Shown here piece after piece: positions 49,601 through 59,855 of a stretch of DNA of 64,000 bases; positions within the stretch are counted from its first letter, which is position 1, and each line of letters starts with the position of its first letter. Position numbers and translations under genes: made by a program. The notes under the pieces were generated by a model that was given only the letters and a program-made list of their open reading frames with translations, made no database searches and was not told the origin of the DNA. This DNA is from Antedon mediterranea (taxonomy: Eukaryota > Echinodermata > Crinoidea > Comatulida > Antedonidae), in contig NC_092671.1 in the NCBI RefSeq assembly GCF_964355755.1, positions 39,201,304 through 39,265,303 on the forward strand. Direction: 5' to 3'.

Positions 49601-50358
49601 CATTGAATGTGAGCATCTGAAACAAAATTCACAATACAGCTGAGTGGTAATTTATCAATTAATATTACTTGTATTGAGTATACACTATTTGTAAATACAT
49701 TGATTACAATACAATTATTTTCATTACAAATTAAACTATTATTCAGATAAAAAATTGATTGTTTTGTAGGCAAGAAAACAAAGGTAAAGGCTGTAAAAAA
49801 AGGGAATAAAACCGCAAGAACACAAACAAAGAAACATGGGTCATTGAAGAGCTGGATAAACAAAAGAAGTTTTCTTTTTTAATTCTGTCTATTTTGTAGA
49901 AAAATCTTATTTCAAATAAAGTTATTTAGTACATTTTCAAGTTTCAAAATACCATTCAATCTAGTTATATTAATATTCATATTAATTATGATTTTTCCAC
50001 TGTGACTAGGCCTATCTGATTTTTAAAATGCAGACAGTAAACTATCTCAATACCGAACACCTTTGGGCCGGCCAAATAAGTCTGGTTTTCCGGAAAGTCT
50101 AATATTCTAAATGAGTTTTTAATGTTAAAAAGACATTTGGGACATTTGGGACATTTTAGTTCTGAAGAAAAGTCTGGTATTGGGAGAGTTTCTGGTTTTC
50201 AGAGAGTGCGGTATTGGGAGAGTTGACTGTACTACAGTATTAAAACATGGTTACCAACCTGGTGGATAATTCTCAGCGACATTGTGAAATATAACTTGCG
50301 CATAGTCCATGGTTTGGTTCAAATCCTTTTCAGTACAGTATTCCGCTGACCGTTCCAT
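40660..50358 (-). CDS. TAX1BP1/CALCOCO-type autophagy receptor
   Basis: Thirteen exons, complement(join(40660..40888,41369..41847,43105..43242,44072..44289,44542..44722,45078..45236,45933..46115,46698..46835,47637..47792,48193..48432,48600..48940,49437..49616,50259..50358)), 913 residues; all junctions are GT-AG and in frame. Residues about 18-125 form a SKICH domain (AQVIFHNVAENYPP, DWVGLFKIGWSTTRE, YYLPKDDGEFYQFCY, RGASTPFQF). DMLMI at 142-146 sits where TAX1BP1 has DMLVV, the non-canonical LC3-binding motif. A long coiled coil follows (about 150-690), then a Pro-rich linker. Two C-terminal zinc fingers are C859/C862/H878/H882 and C887/C890/H906/H910, like the ubiquitin-binding fingers of TAX1BP1. 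Family role: bridging ubiquitinated cargo to ATG8. It is longer than human TAX1BP1. Function here is inferred. Confidence 0.92.
41030..41250. mobile_element. LINE/SINE 3' tail remnants in intron
   Basis: AGGGTCCTTAATGATCAGCT followed by AATAAATAAATTGA (41037-41106) looks like a LINE 3' tail. GGCGCCTTGAGCAGTTGGG with GCGCTTAATAAATCTTATTA (41190-41241) looks like the tail of a second element. Both lie in the intron before the last exon. Confidence 0.45.
41937..42060. repeat. 42-bp minisatellite, three copies
   Basis: Unit ACTATCCTATCAGATAGCAC plus CCGATTCCCAGTGCAGTATTTT. It shares the core CTATCAGATAG with the larger array at 42261-42872 in the same intron. Confidence 0.9.
42069..42241. mobile_element. 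173-bp MITE with about 44-bp inverted repeats
   Basis: Left end TATCTATTTCCGAAGTATCA, right end TGATACTTCGGAAATAGATA. The arms continue imperfectly to about 42112 and 42197. The element sits between the two minisatellites. Confidence 0.8.
42261..42872. repeat. 35-bp minisatellite, about 17 copies
   Basis: Unit GATAGGTGGTAATCCCCCTG plus ACACAGAGGCTATCA, with variants GGTGATAAT, ATACCCCTG and CAGGGGG. Patterns of variants recur in pairs, which suggests block duplications. It lies in an intron of the TAX1BP1-like gene; reading frames across it are coincidental. Confidence 0.93.
43575..43850. repeat. Possible unclassified SINE-like repeat
   Basis: A relatively GC-rich stretch (CCTGACCCGGAGGGAGAGTA near 43650) in an AT-rich intron. 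It ends in AGTAAAAAGTAAGTAAGTAA, a short tandem tail such as SINEs and LINEs carry. No promoter boxes are convincing. Confidence 0.35.
44411..44532. mobile_element. Truncated palindromic MITE copy
   Basis: Repeated CACTACCATATTTGGGCATA blocks end in AGTTTGATAGTGTAGACAGA GCTTAAG. The left end is missing. It lies immediately downstream of the exon 9 donor, in the intron. Confidence 0.75.
45628..45764. mobile_element. Palindromic MITE copy
   Basis: AAGTTCTGTTTACATTAGC at the left and TTTGATATTGTAGACAGACC at the right, with TGTGGTGTGCCCATATATGG and a complementary segment inside. Diverged copy. Confidence 0.75.
46356..46565. mobile_element. DNA-transposon-like element with imperfect inverted ends
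   Basis: Left AAGCGTGGTTCCCACTAG, right CAAGTGAGAAACAAGCTTT, with CGACGCAAAG / TTTGCGTCG words inside. CpG-rich against an AT-rich intron. No coding capacity. Confidence 0.45.
46871..46918. mobile_element. Solo end of the palindromic MITE
   Basis: TTGTCAAACTTGTTTGATAG TGTAGACAGAGCTTTA, only the right terminal part. Confidence 0.65.
47251..47406. mobile_element. Palindromic MITE copy
   Basis: Well-preserved copy: TAAAGCTCTGTTTACACTATC at the left and GATAGTGTAAACACAGCTTA at the right. TGTGATGTGCCCATATATGG and CCATATATGGGCACA form inner arms. Confidence 0.85.
47965..48095 (+). mobile_element. tRNA-derived SINE head
   Basis: TCTTGGTGGTTAACATGCTT resembles a pol III A box and GGGTTCAATTC a B box, spaced as in a tRNA. 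The tRNA-like part does not fold fully. It lies antisense in an intron of the TAX1BP1-like gene. Confidence 0.6.
49085..49235 (+). mobile_element. tRNA-derived SINE
   Basis: A box TGGTGTAGTGGTTAAGTTGG, B box GGGTTCAAGC, then a tRNA-unrelated body with AATTTACCTTCCCACCTAGA and AAAAATGGGTACCGGTATTG. Antisense within the intron before exon 3 of the TAX1BP1-like gene. Confidence 0.75.
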
Positions 50359-51714
50359 GGCTTTAAATTATTACCAAGTTCTAGCGGTAATAATAAGCAA
50401 AACACAAAGGGTCACTACACAGACAATATTAACTTATTCATAAATTTATAAAAATAGAGCTTCACTTTTTAAATTTATACTAAAATAATGCAATTCATTA
50501 AAAAAAGATATCCTATTTTAGGCCTAGACGTAATTGCTATTAAAAATAAATGTATACATATCACTGTATATAATAGTAACGCCAACTGTATTACATTAAA
50601 CGTACAGTACTGTACAGTAGGACTAGCTAGCCAATTTCCCTGACTTAAGTCAAGTGTCAGTAGGCCTAGAGGCCTGTCTTGTACGCAACTGGCTGGCTGT
50701 GGACATTTTTGTTTGGCCACCCACCACAATCAAGTTTACTCGATTGTTTTTCCATCCCGAAATACTCAAATTTACAGTCTATTTTATCAAAAAATACATT
50801 TTATAATTGTACCAAGTATATAAAGCAAGTTTGTAAGATAATTAGACTATTAAATATCTACCACAAACCTATATTTCAGTTATTTTACGTGCGACGAATG
50901 TGAAATTATCCTTATCTTCCTCCTGTGTATTGCGACTGCGACAGAAAATAAACATGACGACATCATTGTTTTTTTTCATGGCTGATTATAACTACGAAAT
51001 TATGCGGTCTGCCACGATCTTATATGATTGTGTTTCAATTTGAATCTGCATGATTTTACATGGTACATGGTAGGGGTTACCAAATTGGTTTTGTAGATGA
51101 GTTATTTTTAGTCGTATGACCACACAGTAGGCCTGTTGATTTAAAGTAAAAATTAATTATTTTGTGGAGATCGATCGATTAAAAAATATTGTATATACCA
51201 TTTTCATTGGTTAAACCTAATGTTGCAAGAAAAAAAAGTCGACTCAATTATGAAACGCAAACAGACCAAACAGAAAGAATAAAGCGTGTATAGAATTATT
51301 GGGTTTTTATCAGTAATTTTTAGCGTACGTTCATAAAGAGCTACAAAATTAATTTGTTCTTTAATTGTTTCATCTAGGCCTAGGTTTTAAAAAGAATACC
51401 CTGTTTTTCATTATCAAAACCACTTTTGTGAACTAAACTAAAATTGTATTTATAATGTATCAATGTTCATGTTACTGTGTAGTATTCATACAGTATATTG
51501 TTTGGAATATAATATTTATAAATTTATATATATATTTTTTTTAAAGCAAACACAAAATACAAAACTATTTACTTTTATTAAAAATAATTCATCCAAGAAT
51601 AGTTACAAGCATATTAGGCATATATACAAATTAATACATAATTAGTATTTTATTAAGTAAGTTATTGCACTCTTTTCCTCTCTGATCTTTGATCTGTGAT
51701 GTATGGAATCAATC
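50359..51714. other. Upstream region of the TAX1BP1-like gene
   Basis: No coding exon. A promoter or untranslated first exon is likely here but no element can be fixed. The part about 51440-51710 matches about 55545-55855 and is the 3' flank of the duplicated TRIM unit. Confidence 0.5.
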
Positions 51715-52020
51715 AATCAATCGTTCGATTTATATAGCGCCATTCCAACATTCATTGCTCATGGCGCTGTAGAAAAAATCAGAAAAGGTGAGTTTGAGTA
51801 GTGACTTAAAGTGACTCAATAATGATGTGTGTTTAATGTTCAAGGGTAGGTGGTTCCAGAGCCTAGGTCCAGCAACACTGAAAGTCCGATCTCGCCAACT
51901 ATGTTTGCTCCTCGGAATGTCCAGTAGCACCTGATGACTAGATCTTAGTTCTCGCTTTCCCTTCTTGACTGTCAACAATTCTGAGAGAGATTTTTGAATG
52001 GTTAACAGTTCTGTTATAAT
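51715..52020 (-). mobile_element. LINE 3' end fragment
   Basis: Minus-strand translation contains LLDIPRSKHSWRDRTFSVAG and RLWNHLPLNIKHTSLLSHFK, the C-terminus of a jockey/CR1-like LINE RT. The 3' tail reads ATTTATATAGCGCCATTCCA with a CAATCAATCAATC end at 51705-51720. It is absent at the equivalent place of the second TRIM unit (about 55855), so it inserted after the duplication. Confidence 0.82.
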
Positions 52021-52288
52021 ATATATGATATAAGGAAGAAAAGCAAAGAGATCATGGAGCGGCTGTATGGCAGAATATACAACACTAAGTAGGCCTATTG
52101 TAAAGTTAAAAAACTAAAAAATTTAGACAATCTTCTTTATTTGTTTCAGGTCTATAAATCGTGAAGGTATAGTTTATACCTCCCATGGCCTAATATAACA
52201 GATATTATAAATAAATAATTTTATAAATCCAATTTCAAAGATGATGAGCAAATTTTCATGATTTCATCTTAATTGATTCTATTAGAAT

Positions 52289-54814
52289 TCATTTTTCGTC
52301 GGTATTTAGAGATAATTTGAGGTGCATTTTTATTACAAAAGACGCATTTGAAACGTATATGTGCTCATCTTTTGAGCAAACTATTTTGTTGTTTGATCCG
52401 CTTAGTTCACATGGCAACGTAATTTTACCGATCAACTGTCCATCCTCAATGTTGACAACCAGTATGTTGTGTTTTTCCAATACAATTAAATGTTCTGAAT
52501 TGCTGACTGCTATACTAAGTGGGTTTGTAATTCCACTTTCAAATGTTTTAACAAATTCAAAGTCAGAATTTAACATATGAACACAATGACTTGCAGAATC
52601 ACAAATAAAGACATTGTCTTTGAAATCAACTGACATATTTGACGGCTTCTTTATTTGATCTTGGGTAAGTGTCTTTTGAAGAGAACCATCCGAAAGAAAT
52701 ACTTTGATATTTGACGAAGTGCAAACAAGAATGTTTCCAGTTGAAGTCATAGCTATTGCTTCTGGTATGATATGTTCTTTCAAATCAACTGTATGTTCTT
52801 TTAGTATAGAAAGTGAATGTTGTGTGAAAAAGGTGAGTGATGTGATGGTTCTAGAAAGTGAACTGGAACAAACACATCCTTTATGGTCAGTCGAGCTGAC
52901 AGCAAATTTCAGAAGGTCATTGGTGTTGAAATAACCAATGGCTAGTCGAGTTGTAGATGCAGATAGACCAACATAGCAGATGCTGGATTGAAAGTCGTGA
53001 ATCTGTGAAGATAATCTCCTAAGGCTTTCGGCAGAAGTGGTAAGAAACATAAGATTATTCGATGGAAGCACAGCCAGATCAACAATTTCAAAGCCATGGC
53101 CACTTTTCATGACCAAGTGTTTCACAACCACAGATCTACCTTCTACAAATATGTCATGGGACACTACTCGTATCACATGTTTACCAAAATGTTTCAGATA
53201 GAATTTAGAATACAATGCATTTTTATAGTGCTTTTCCTCTGGCTTAATATATTGGTTTACGGGATCAATACATTCAACAGCAATACCACTTTTTTCAAAA
53301 ACCATTTGCTTATTTTCATCAAGCACTGCAACACTCGTAGAAAGAGTATTGCATGCAATGGTATAGTTTACATCCACTCGATATACCACGATCGAAGGTG
53401 AAGGAACAGACTCTCCCATAACTTTTACCAAAACATTATAGGTACCAACAACTGGAGGAACAAAACTTGCTGCATGTTCTCCACGCTTATTTTCAATTCT
53501 TTGTACTTTGCAATCAAAGCGGGACGTACTGTCAGTTTTGAGGCACACATATGCTTCTATTTTAATGTGTTTAGAATGATGAGAGCTAGGCTGATTCTTC
53601 CTGTCTCGCAAACTAATGAAGAATCGACACAGAGTTCCAACAAATCCATACTTGCATATTACCTCAGTATGAGCTGGGACAATGTTGTATGCTTGTATTG
53701 AAGTGTTGTTAACAATACAAGTTGTAAAACGATCACAAACAGGATGTGTGAATGACAATAAGCTATACGCCAACTTTGGTCCCGGTTCTGTTTCTGTTCC
53801 TGTCAAAGATTTAGATCGATCTAAAAGTTCTTGTAATGAGCTTCTGTGAGTATGGAATGTGTGAGACTCTTCAACCGGACACTGGCGATCCAAAATTGGC
53901 TGTATCGTTTCAAAAGTACTTCCGATGTGTGAAAGAAATATTTCTGCTTCTTCAGTTTCCTTTTTGTATTGATCTATTGAAGATAACTTGAAAGCATCTA
54001 CTTCTGCTTTCAGCGTTTTCTTATGATGAGCAATAGTATCATTCAGTTGTGATTGGAGGTTTGTAAAAAATAGGTCCATATCATCAATGCATTCTTGATA
54101 GTTTTTATCCAGCATGTCTGACTTCCTGTTGGCTCGACATGACTTCAAAATTGCACTCTCCTGAATCGACACAATATCTTCAACTAACTTATTAAGCTTG
54201 GTGTGAATTTCTTCCTTTACAGAATCTAAATCAACAACTTTATGATGTTGGTGATTAGCAACAGTGCACACACAACACATAACTGCTTCGCAATTCTTAC
54301 AATATTTTTGCGATTTTTCGGTTTTGTGAAGTTCACAATAATATGTTTTCTTTGCCTCGCTTAAATCGATAGAATTTAATGGTTCTACAAGGTGACCAGC
54401 AAAAGACATCATCGTTGAATGGCATTCCTCACATCTTTTACAAATCTGCCGTCGACAGTGATAGCACCAACTGGCAGTTTTGAGACCACGAGAGCATTCT
54501 TCACACGTTGCTGTTCCGTCATCTGTTCTTTCTGATACTGGCGCTTTAAAAAAGCTCATCAGTTTCTTAATAGTTAAGTTATCTTGAAGACTTACTGCAT
54601 CATCATCTGTCAGGTCAAATACTTGACGGCACGTAGGACAGTGGCGTGGATTAACAGTAGCGATACAACTCATGCAATATGTGTGACCACATGGTAATTC
54701 TTTTGGTCGTCGTTCTTGCATTGTATATTGGCCAGTACATACCTTACAGAATAAAAATTCTTCTTTAAGATCGTAGATTTCGGACAATCCGAGTGACGTT
54801 CCATACGTAGCCAT
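52289..54814 (-). CDS. TRIM-family RING E3 ligase with filamin and beta-propeller regions, copy A
   Basis: Single-exon ORF, 841 residues from MATYGTSLGLSE; the frame continues three codons upstream only to a GTG. RING: C23, C26, C42, H44, C47, C50, C59, C62. B-box 1 about 104-141 and B-box 2 about 158-191 (C160, H163, C172, C175, C180, C183, H188, H191). A coiled coil follows to about 300. A filamin-type Ig region (HAASFVPPVVGTYNVLVKVM) precedes a C-terminal NHL-like propeller (PEAIAMTSTGNILVC, KKPSNMSVDFKDNVFICD). This order matches TRIM2/TRIM3/TRIM71-type proteins. Expected activity is ubiquitin ligation with substrate recognition by the propeller; targets are unknown. A 5' untranslated intron is possible (TTGCCTTATAG before the ATG). 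Confidence 0.92.
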   Translation of the reverse strand: MATYGTSLGLSEIYDLKEEFLFCKVCTGQYTMQERRPKELPCGHTYCMSCIATVNPRHCPTCRQVFDLTDDDAVSLQDNLTIKKLMSFFKAPVSERTDDGTATCEECSRGLKTASWCYHCRRQICKRCEECHSTMMSFAGHLVEPLNSIDLSEAKKTYYCELHKTEKSQKYCKNCEAVMCCVCTVANHQHHKVVDLDSVKEEIHTKLNKLVEDIVSIQESAILKSCRANRKSDMLDKNYQECIDDMDLFFTNLQSQLNDTIAHHKKTLKAEVDAFKLSSIDQYKKETEEAEIFLSHIGSTFETIQPILDRQCPVEESHTFHTHRSSLQELLDRSKSLTGTETEPGPKLAYSLLSFTHPVCDRFTTCIVNNTSIQAYNIVPAHTEVICKYGFVGTLCRFFISLRDRKNQPSSHHSKHIKIEAYVCLKTDSTSRFDCKVQRIENKRGEHAASFVPPVVGTYNVLVKVMGESVPSPSIVVYRVDVNYTIACNTLSTSVAVLDENKQMVFEKSGIAVECIDPVNQYIKPEEKHYKNALYSKFYLKHFGKHVIRVVSHDIFVEGRSVVVKHLVMKSGHGFEIVDLAVLPSNNLMFLTTSAESLRRLSSQIHDFQSSICYVGLSASTTRLAIGYFNTNDLLKFAVSSTDHKGCVCSSSLSRTITSLTFFTQHSLSILKEHTVDLKEHIIPEAIAMTSTGNILVCTSSNIKVFLSDGSLQKTLTQDQIKKPSNMSVDFKDNVFICDSASHCVHMLNSDFEFVKTFESGITNPLSIAVSNSEHLIVLEKHNILVVNIEDGQLIGKITLPCELSGSNNKIVCSKDEHIYVSNASFVIKMHLKLSLNTDEK

Positions 54815-56267
54815 GATATACACTTATCTATAAGGCAAGTAATATAAGAAATTCATCTACTACGATCACATACCGATCTTCGCAGAATAGACCAAATACA
54901 ATAATGTTTGATTGCATTAAAATTACTCCTCAGCAATGTACAAAGGCCTATGTATTATATTATATAATTAACTAGAGGGTACTCCGCCTACTGTAAAATT
55001 TCCCTATATAAAATGTCCCCGGAAAATATATATACTGTATATACCTTCTCATTAACTCCGGCCCAAACTATTCCTCTGGTCAATAATTAAATGACACTCC
55101 CATTCTGGAAAAACCCACTAAACAAGAAAAGCAATTCATCGCGGGTTTCGTCGAGTGACGTAATTAACAAAATATCAAGCAATTTACCACTCTATTGGTC
55201 GCCCAGAGAGTTTATTCATCAGAAAGCCACAAAAGGTTTGATGGCCTGATTATTATGTAGAGTCAATTCAATAATCAATATTGCAGTGTCGGGTCGTATA
55301 CTGTAAATTTAACCTGGGAAAACCAAATGGGTAAAAATGGATTTAATCTGTGAAAAATGATGTTAATCATGTCAAGAGCCACATGACTAATTCCTATATT
55401 GGGCATACAAAAATAATTCATTTGTTCCTTTGTTTTATCTGGGATCAAAAAAATATACCGTTTTACCATTATCACCTATTATATAGGCAAACCACTTTGA
55501 ACTCCCGGCGCTTGTATCTCCGAGTTTCCTTAATACCTGTACTTAATAATAACTGTGTTTTTACAATTACAATGTCACTGTTCATCTTACTGTAGTATTC
55601 ATACAGTATATTGTATGGAATATATATACAGTATATATAATATTTTAAAATGTATATATTTTTTTATAATAGTTTTTTTTCTTTTAAAAAAAGCAAACAC
55701 AATATACAAAATAATTTACTTTTATTAAAAAATAATTCATCCAAGACTACTGTAATTAAAAGCATAATGCAGTATATATAATTCAATACATAATTAGTAT
55801 TTTATTAAAATGAGTTATTGCACAACCCCACCCTCTTTGATCATGTATGGAATGGTTTTAACTATTCTCACGTTAGCATTTAATTAAAGAATTAATTAAC
55901 CTAAAAAATATATTTTCTCTTAATTTAAATTCAAATAAATAAATATTAATTTTGATATATTTTGTCTGGCTGTACTGAAGGAAGCAAGAATTTTAAGGAC
56001 GTCACCAGAAATCAGATCAATATGTGTCATCTAAAACTCTTATCATGAATGGTACAGTTATAATTCTTCTTCTAAGCTCTATCTACACTATCAAACTAGT
56101 TAGACAAAAAAATGTGATGTGCCCAAATATAGACATGATGATGATTATACTTTTGATGTAGTATAATCTGAATCTCAATTTCTAACCATCAAGTGTTAAA
56201 AATAAATAATTTTACAAATCCATGGTCAAAGATTATTAGCAACAATCGTCATGATTTATCAATCTTA
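54815..56267. other. Spacer between TRIM copies
   Basis: No gene. About 55545-55855 matches 51440-51710. A palindromic MITE end is present at 56073-56141. The boundary of the tandem unit is therefore near 55545. Confidence 0.6.
56073..56141. mobile_element. Truncated palindromic MITE
   Basis: TAAGCTCTATCTACACTATC AAACTAG start, TGTGATGTGCCCAAATATAG inside, right half missing. Confidence 0.7.
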
Positions 56268-56330
56268 ATTGATTCACATAGAATTCTTTTTTCGTTGGTA
56301 TTTAGAGATAATTTGAGGCAGATTTTTACA
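56262..56330 (-). repeat. Extra partial copy of the TRIM 3' end
   Basis: GAATTCTTTTTTCGTTGGTA TTTAGAGATAATTTGAGG repeats the sequence at 56383-56420 and 52285-52322, which is the stop-codon region of the TRIM genes. It points to a small secondary duplication at the 3' end of copy B. Confidence 0.7.
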
Positions 56331-56387
56331 AAGTGTCACATCACTCTCGTACGGTAAACTAACAAGCATTCAGTGCCCAAATATAAT

Positions 56388-58940
56388 TCATTTTTCGTGA
56401 TCGGTATTTAGAGATAATTTGAGGTGCATTTTTATTACAAAAGACGCATTTGAAACATATATGTGCTCATCTTTTGAGCAAACTATTTTGTTGTTTGATC
56501 CGATTCGTAAACATGGCAACGCAATTTTACCGATCAACCGTCCATCCTCAATGTTGACAACCAGCATGTTGTGTTCTTCCAATACAATTGTTCTGAATTG
56601 CTGACTGCTATACTAAGTGTTCGTAATTCCACTTCCAAATATTTTAACAAATTCAAAGTCAGAATTTAACATGTGAACACAATGACTTGCAGAATCACAA
56701 ATAAAGACATTGTCTTTGAAATCAACTGACATATTTGACGGCTTCATTATTTGATCTTGGGTAAGTGTCTTTTGAAGAGAACCATCCGAAAGAAATACTT
56801 TGATATTTGACGAAGTGCAAACAAGAATGTTTCCAGTTGAAGTCATAGCTATTGCTTCTGGTATGATATGTTCTTTCAAATCAACTGTATGTTCTTTTAG
56901 TATAGAAAGTGAATGTTGTGTGAAAAAGGTGAGTGATGGCTTCATGAAGTTAAGTGACCAAACACACCCTTTATGTTCAATTGAACTGACAGCAAATCTT
57001 GGAGTTCCTTGGATGGAGTACCCTATCGATAGTTGATTTGATGCAGGTAGACCTACATAGCAACAGAGACTTTTATTTTTTTTTGGTAACAATTCAGCAC
57101 GATATTTCAAAGGCCTACCTAGTTCGCGAATTCCGACAACAGAAGTGGTAAGAAACAAAATTTCGTTTGATGGAAGCACAGCCAGATCAATAATTTCAAA
57201 ACCTTTCTCAGCTTTCATGACCACATGTTTTACTAACACACATCTACTTTCTATAAGTATGTCATGATACATGACTCGTATTAAATGCTTACCTAAATGT
57301 TTTACATCAAATTTAAATTTCAATACACCTCCATGGTGCATTTCCGTTGGCTTAATAGACTCTTCTATGGGATCAATACAATCAACAACAATACCAAATT
57401 CCTCAGAAACCATTTGGTTATTTTCATCAAACAATGTAACACCTGTACAAAGCGCATTGTTCACATAGGTACATTGGACATCTAGTTTATATACCATGAT
57501 TAAAGGTGATGGAACAGACTCTCCCATAACTTTTACTACAACATCGTAGGTACCAACAACTGGAGGAACAAAACTTGCTTCATGCTCTCCTGGCTTCTTT
57601 GCAATTTGTTGTATCGGTATGTGCGGGATGTAACGGGATGTACTTTCAGTTTTGAAGCACACAGATGCCTCAAGTTCCATGTGTTTAGAATAATGAGAAC
57701 AAGGCTCGTTCTTCCTGTCTCGCAATCTAATGATGATGCGACATGGGTGTCCAACCAGTCCATTATTGCATATTACCTCAGTGTTAGCTGGGACAATGTT
57801 ATATGTTTGAATTGAGGTACTGTTAATAAAAGCAGAAAAATTATAAAAAATGGGAGGTGTAAATGTCAATAAGCTATATGCCAACTTCGGTCCCAGTTCT
57901 GTTTCTGCCATCGATTTAGATCGATCTAAAAGTTCTTGTAATGAGGTTCTACGAGTATGAAGTGCTTGTGACACCTCAAAAGGACACTTACGATCCAAAA
58001 TTGGCTGTATCGTTTCATAAATACTTCCGATGTGTGAAAGAAATATCTCTGCCTCTTCAGTTTCCCTTTTGTACTGATCAATTGAAGATAACTTGAAAGC
58101 TACTTCTGCTTTCAGCTTTGTCTTATGATGTGCTATAGTATCAATCAGTTTTGATTGAAGATTTGTACAAAATAAGTCAATATCATCAATGCATTCTTGA
58201 TAGTTTTTATCCAGCATGTCTGTTTTTCTGCTGGCTTGAGATGACTTCAAAATTGCCCTCTTCTGAATCGACACAATATCATCAACTAACTTATTAAGTT
58301 TTGTGTAATTTTCTTCATTTACAGAATCTACATCAACAACTTTATGATGTTGGTGATTGACAGCACACACACAGCGTATCACTGCTTCACAATCTTTACA
58401 GTATTTTTGTAATTTCTTAGTTTTGTGAACTTCACAATAATATGTTTTCTTTGCCTTTGCCTCGCTTAAATCGATAGAATTCAACGATTCTACAATGTGA
58501 TCCACAAAAGACCTCATTGTTGAATGGCATTCCTCACACTTCTTACAAATCTGGCGTCGGCAGTGATAACACATGGAGTATTCTTTACTCCATGGATAAC
58601 ACAAACTAGCAGTTTTGAGACCTTGTGGGCATTTTTCACACGTTGACTCACCATCTATTTTTTCCGGCACTTTCAAATAACTCATCAGTTCCTGGATAGT
58701 TAAGTTGTCCGGAAGGTTTGCTGCATCATCGTCTGTCAGGTCAAATACTTGACAGCACGTAGGACAGTGGCGTGGATTAACACTAGCAATACAACTCATA
58801 CAATATGTGTGAGTACAAGGTAATAATTTTGGTCTTCGTTCTTGCATTGTATATTGGTTCGTGCATACTTTACAGAACAAAAATTGTTCTTTCAGATCAT
58901 CCATTTCGGAATTACTAGGTGAAGTTCCACCAAAAGCCAT
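56388..58940 (-). CDS. TRIM-family protein, copy B, interrupted by one in-frame TAG
   Basis: Tandem duplicate of copy A. The ORF from MAFGGTSPSNSEMD runs 775 residues to a TAG at 56613-56615. The same frame then stays open to 56388 for 74 more residues that match the end of copy A. Relative to copy A there is a 2-bp deletion just before the TAG and a 4-bp deletion about 30 bases after it, so the frame is restored. Without readthrough the last part of the propeller is lost. The RING is intact (C23 to C62). B-box 1 carries an extra ten residues (LCYPWSKEYSM in place of W). In B-box 2 a zinc-binding Cys is Arg (EAVIRCVC) and the His spacing is shorter. It may be a truncated protein or an early pseudogene. 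Confidence 0.88.
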
Positions 58941-59106
58941 TGCACTGTTGTTTGTCTACGAAGAAAAATTATAAATGAGGTGAAACCGTACAATACAAGG
59001 AGAAATAAGGCGTTTTAACCGACCCGAGAGTGGCCATATGGGCCTACATTTAGATTGAAAGGGTCGTAATTACTATGTCTTGTAGGGCTCTTTATGATAA
59101 AATAAA

Positions 59107-59846
59107 CGCCGTGGCTAAAGATACGGTACCGTATTCTAACTTCTCTTTACTAAAGGTACGGTAAAATTGCATTACGTCATAACCAGCCAATGGGGTGCTG
59201 GTACGTGTGTGACGTCATCGTATAAGGACTTTGGATTTTTTTCATATCGCGAAAACAGTGATCAACCGCATTGTCTTTATGCTTCATTTATCGCTATTAT
59301 CGCCGTCGTGTGTGACAAAAACTAAATGTAGCCTACGTCTGTTATTATTATTGAAAAGCCAAAACATGTTGATTTTAATTTAGAATACAGAAAACCGTTT
59401 CAAAAGAGGCCTAGGCCTACTTACTACGTACTATAACCTCATTATATGAGTTTGTTTGTGTAGGGAAAGCGATGCCAGGCTGGGGCCAGCTGCATGTGTG
59501 CGCTGATTTACTGTGACTCAGCCCTGGGGCTACTGTCTAAAAATCATAGTATTTGAGGGCCCCTTTATTGTCCGCATTTGCTTTTTGTTTATGGTCAACA
59601 TTATAAACAAAGTTTAGTAAAAAATATAGGCCTAAAGGCCATTTGGAATAAAAATAAAACCCTCATCAGCGCACACACATCCAACGGAATTCTCAACAGA
59701 CGCGATATGAAAAAAAATCCAAAGTCCTTATACGATGACGTCACACACGTACCAGAACCCCATTGGCTGATTAAGACGTAATGCAATATTACCGTACCTT
59801 TAGTAAACAGAAGTTAGAATACGGTACCGTATCTTTAGCCACAGCG
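59107..59846. mobile_element. MULE-like non-autonomous DNA transposon, copy 2
   Basis: 740-bp element. Inverted repeats of about 145 bp run 59107-59251 and 59701-59846; outer ends are CGCCGTGGCTAAAG and CTTTAGCCACAGCG. It is flanked by the 9-bp direct repeat TAAAATAAA at 59098-59106 and 59847-59855. The interior has no transposase. The terminal CGCCGTGG equals that of the element at 58-829. Confidence 0.82.
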
Positions 59847-59855
59847 TAAAATAAA

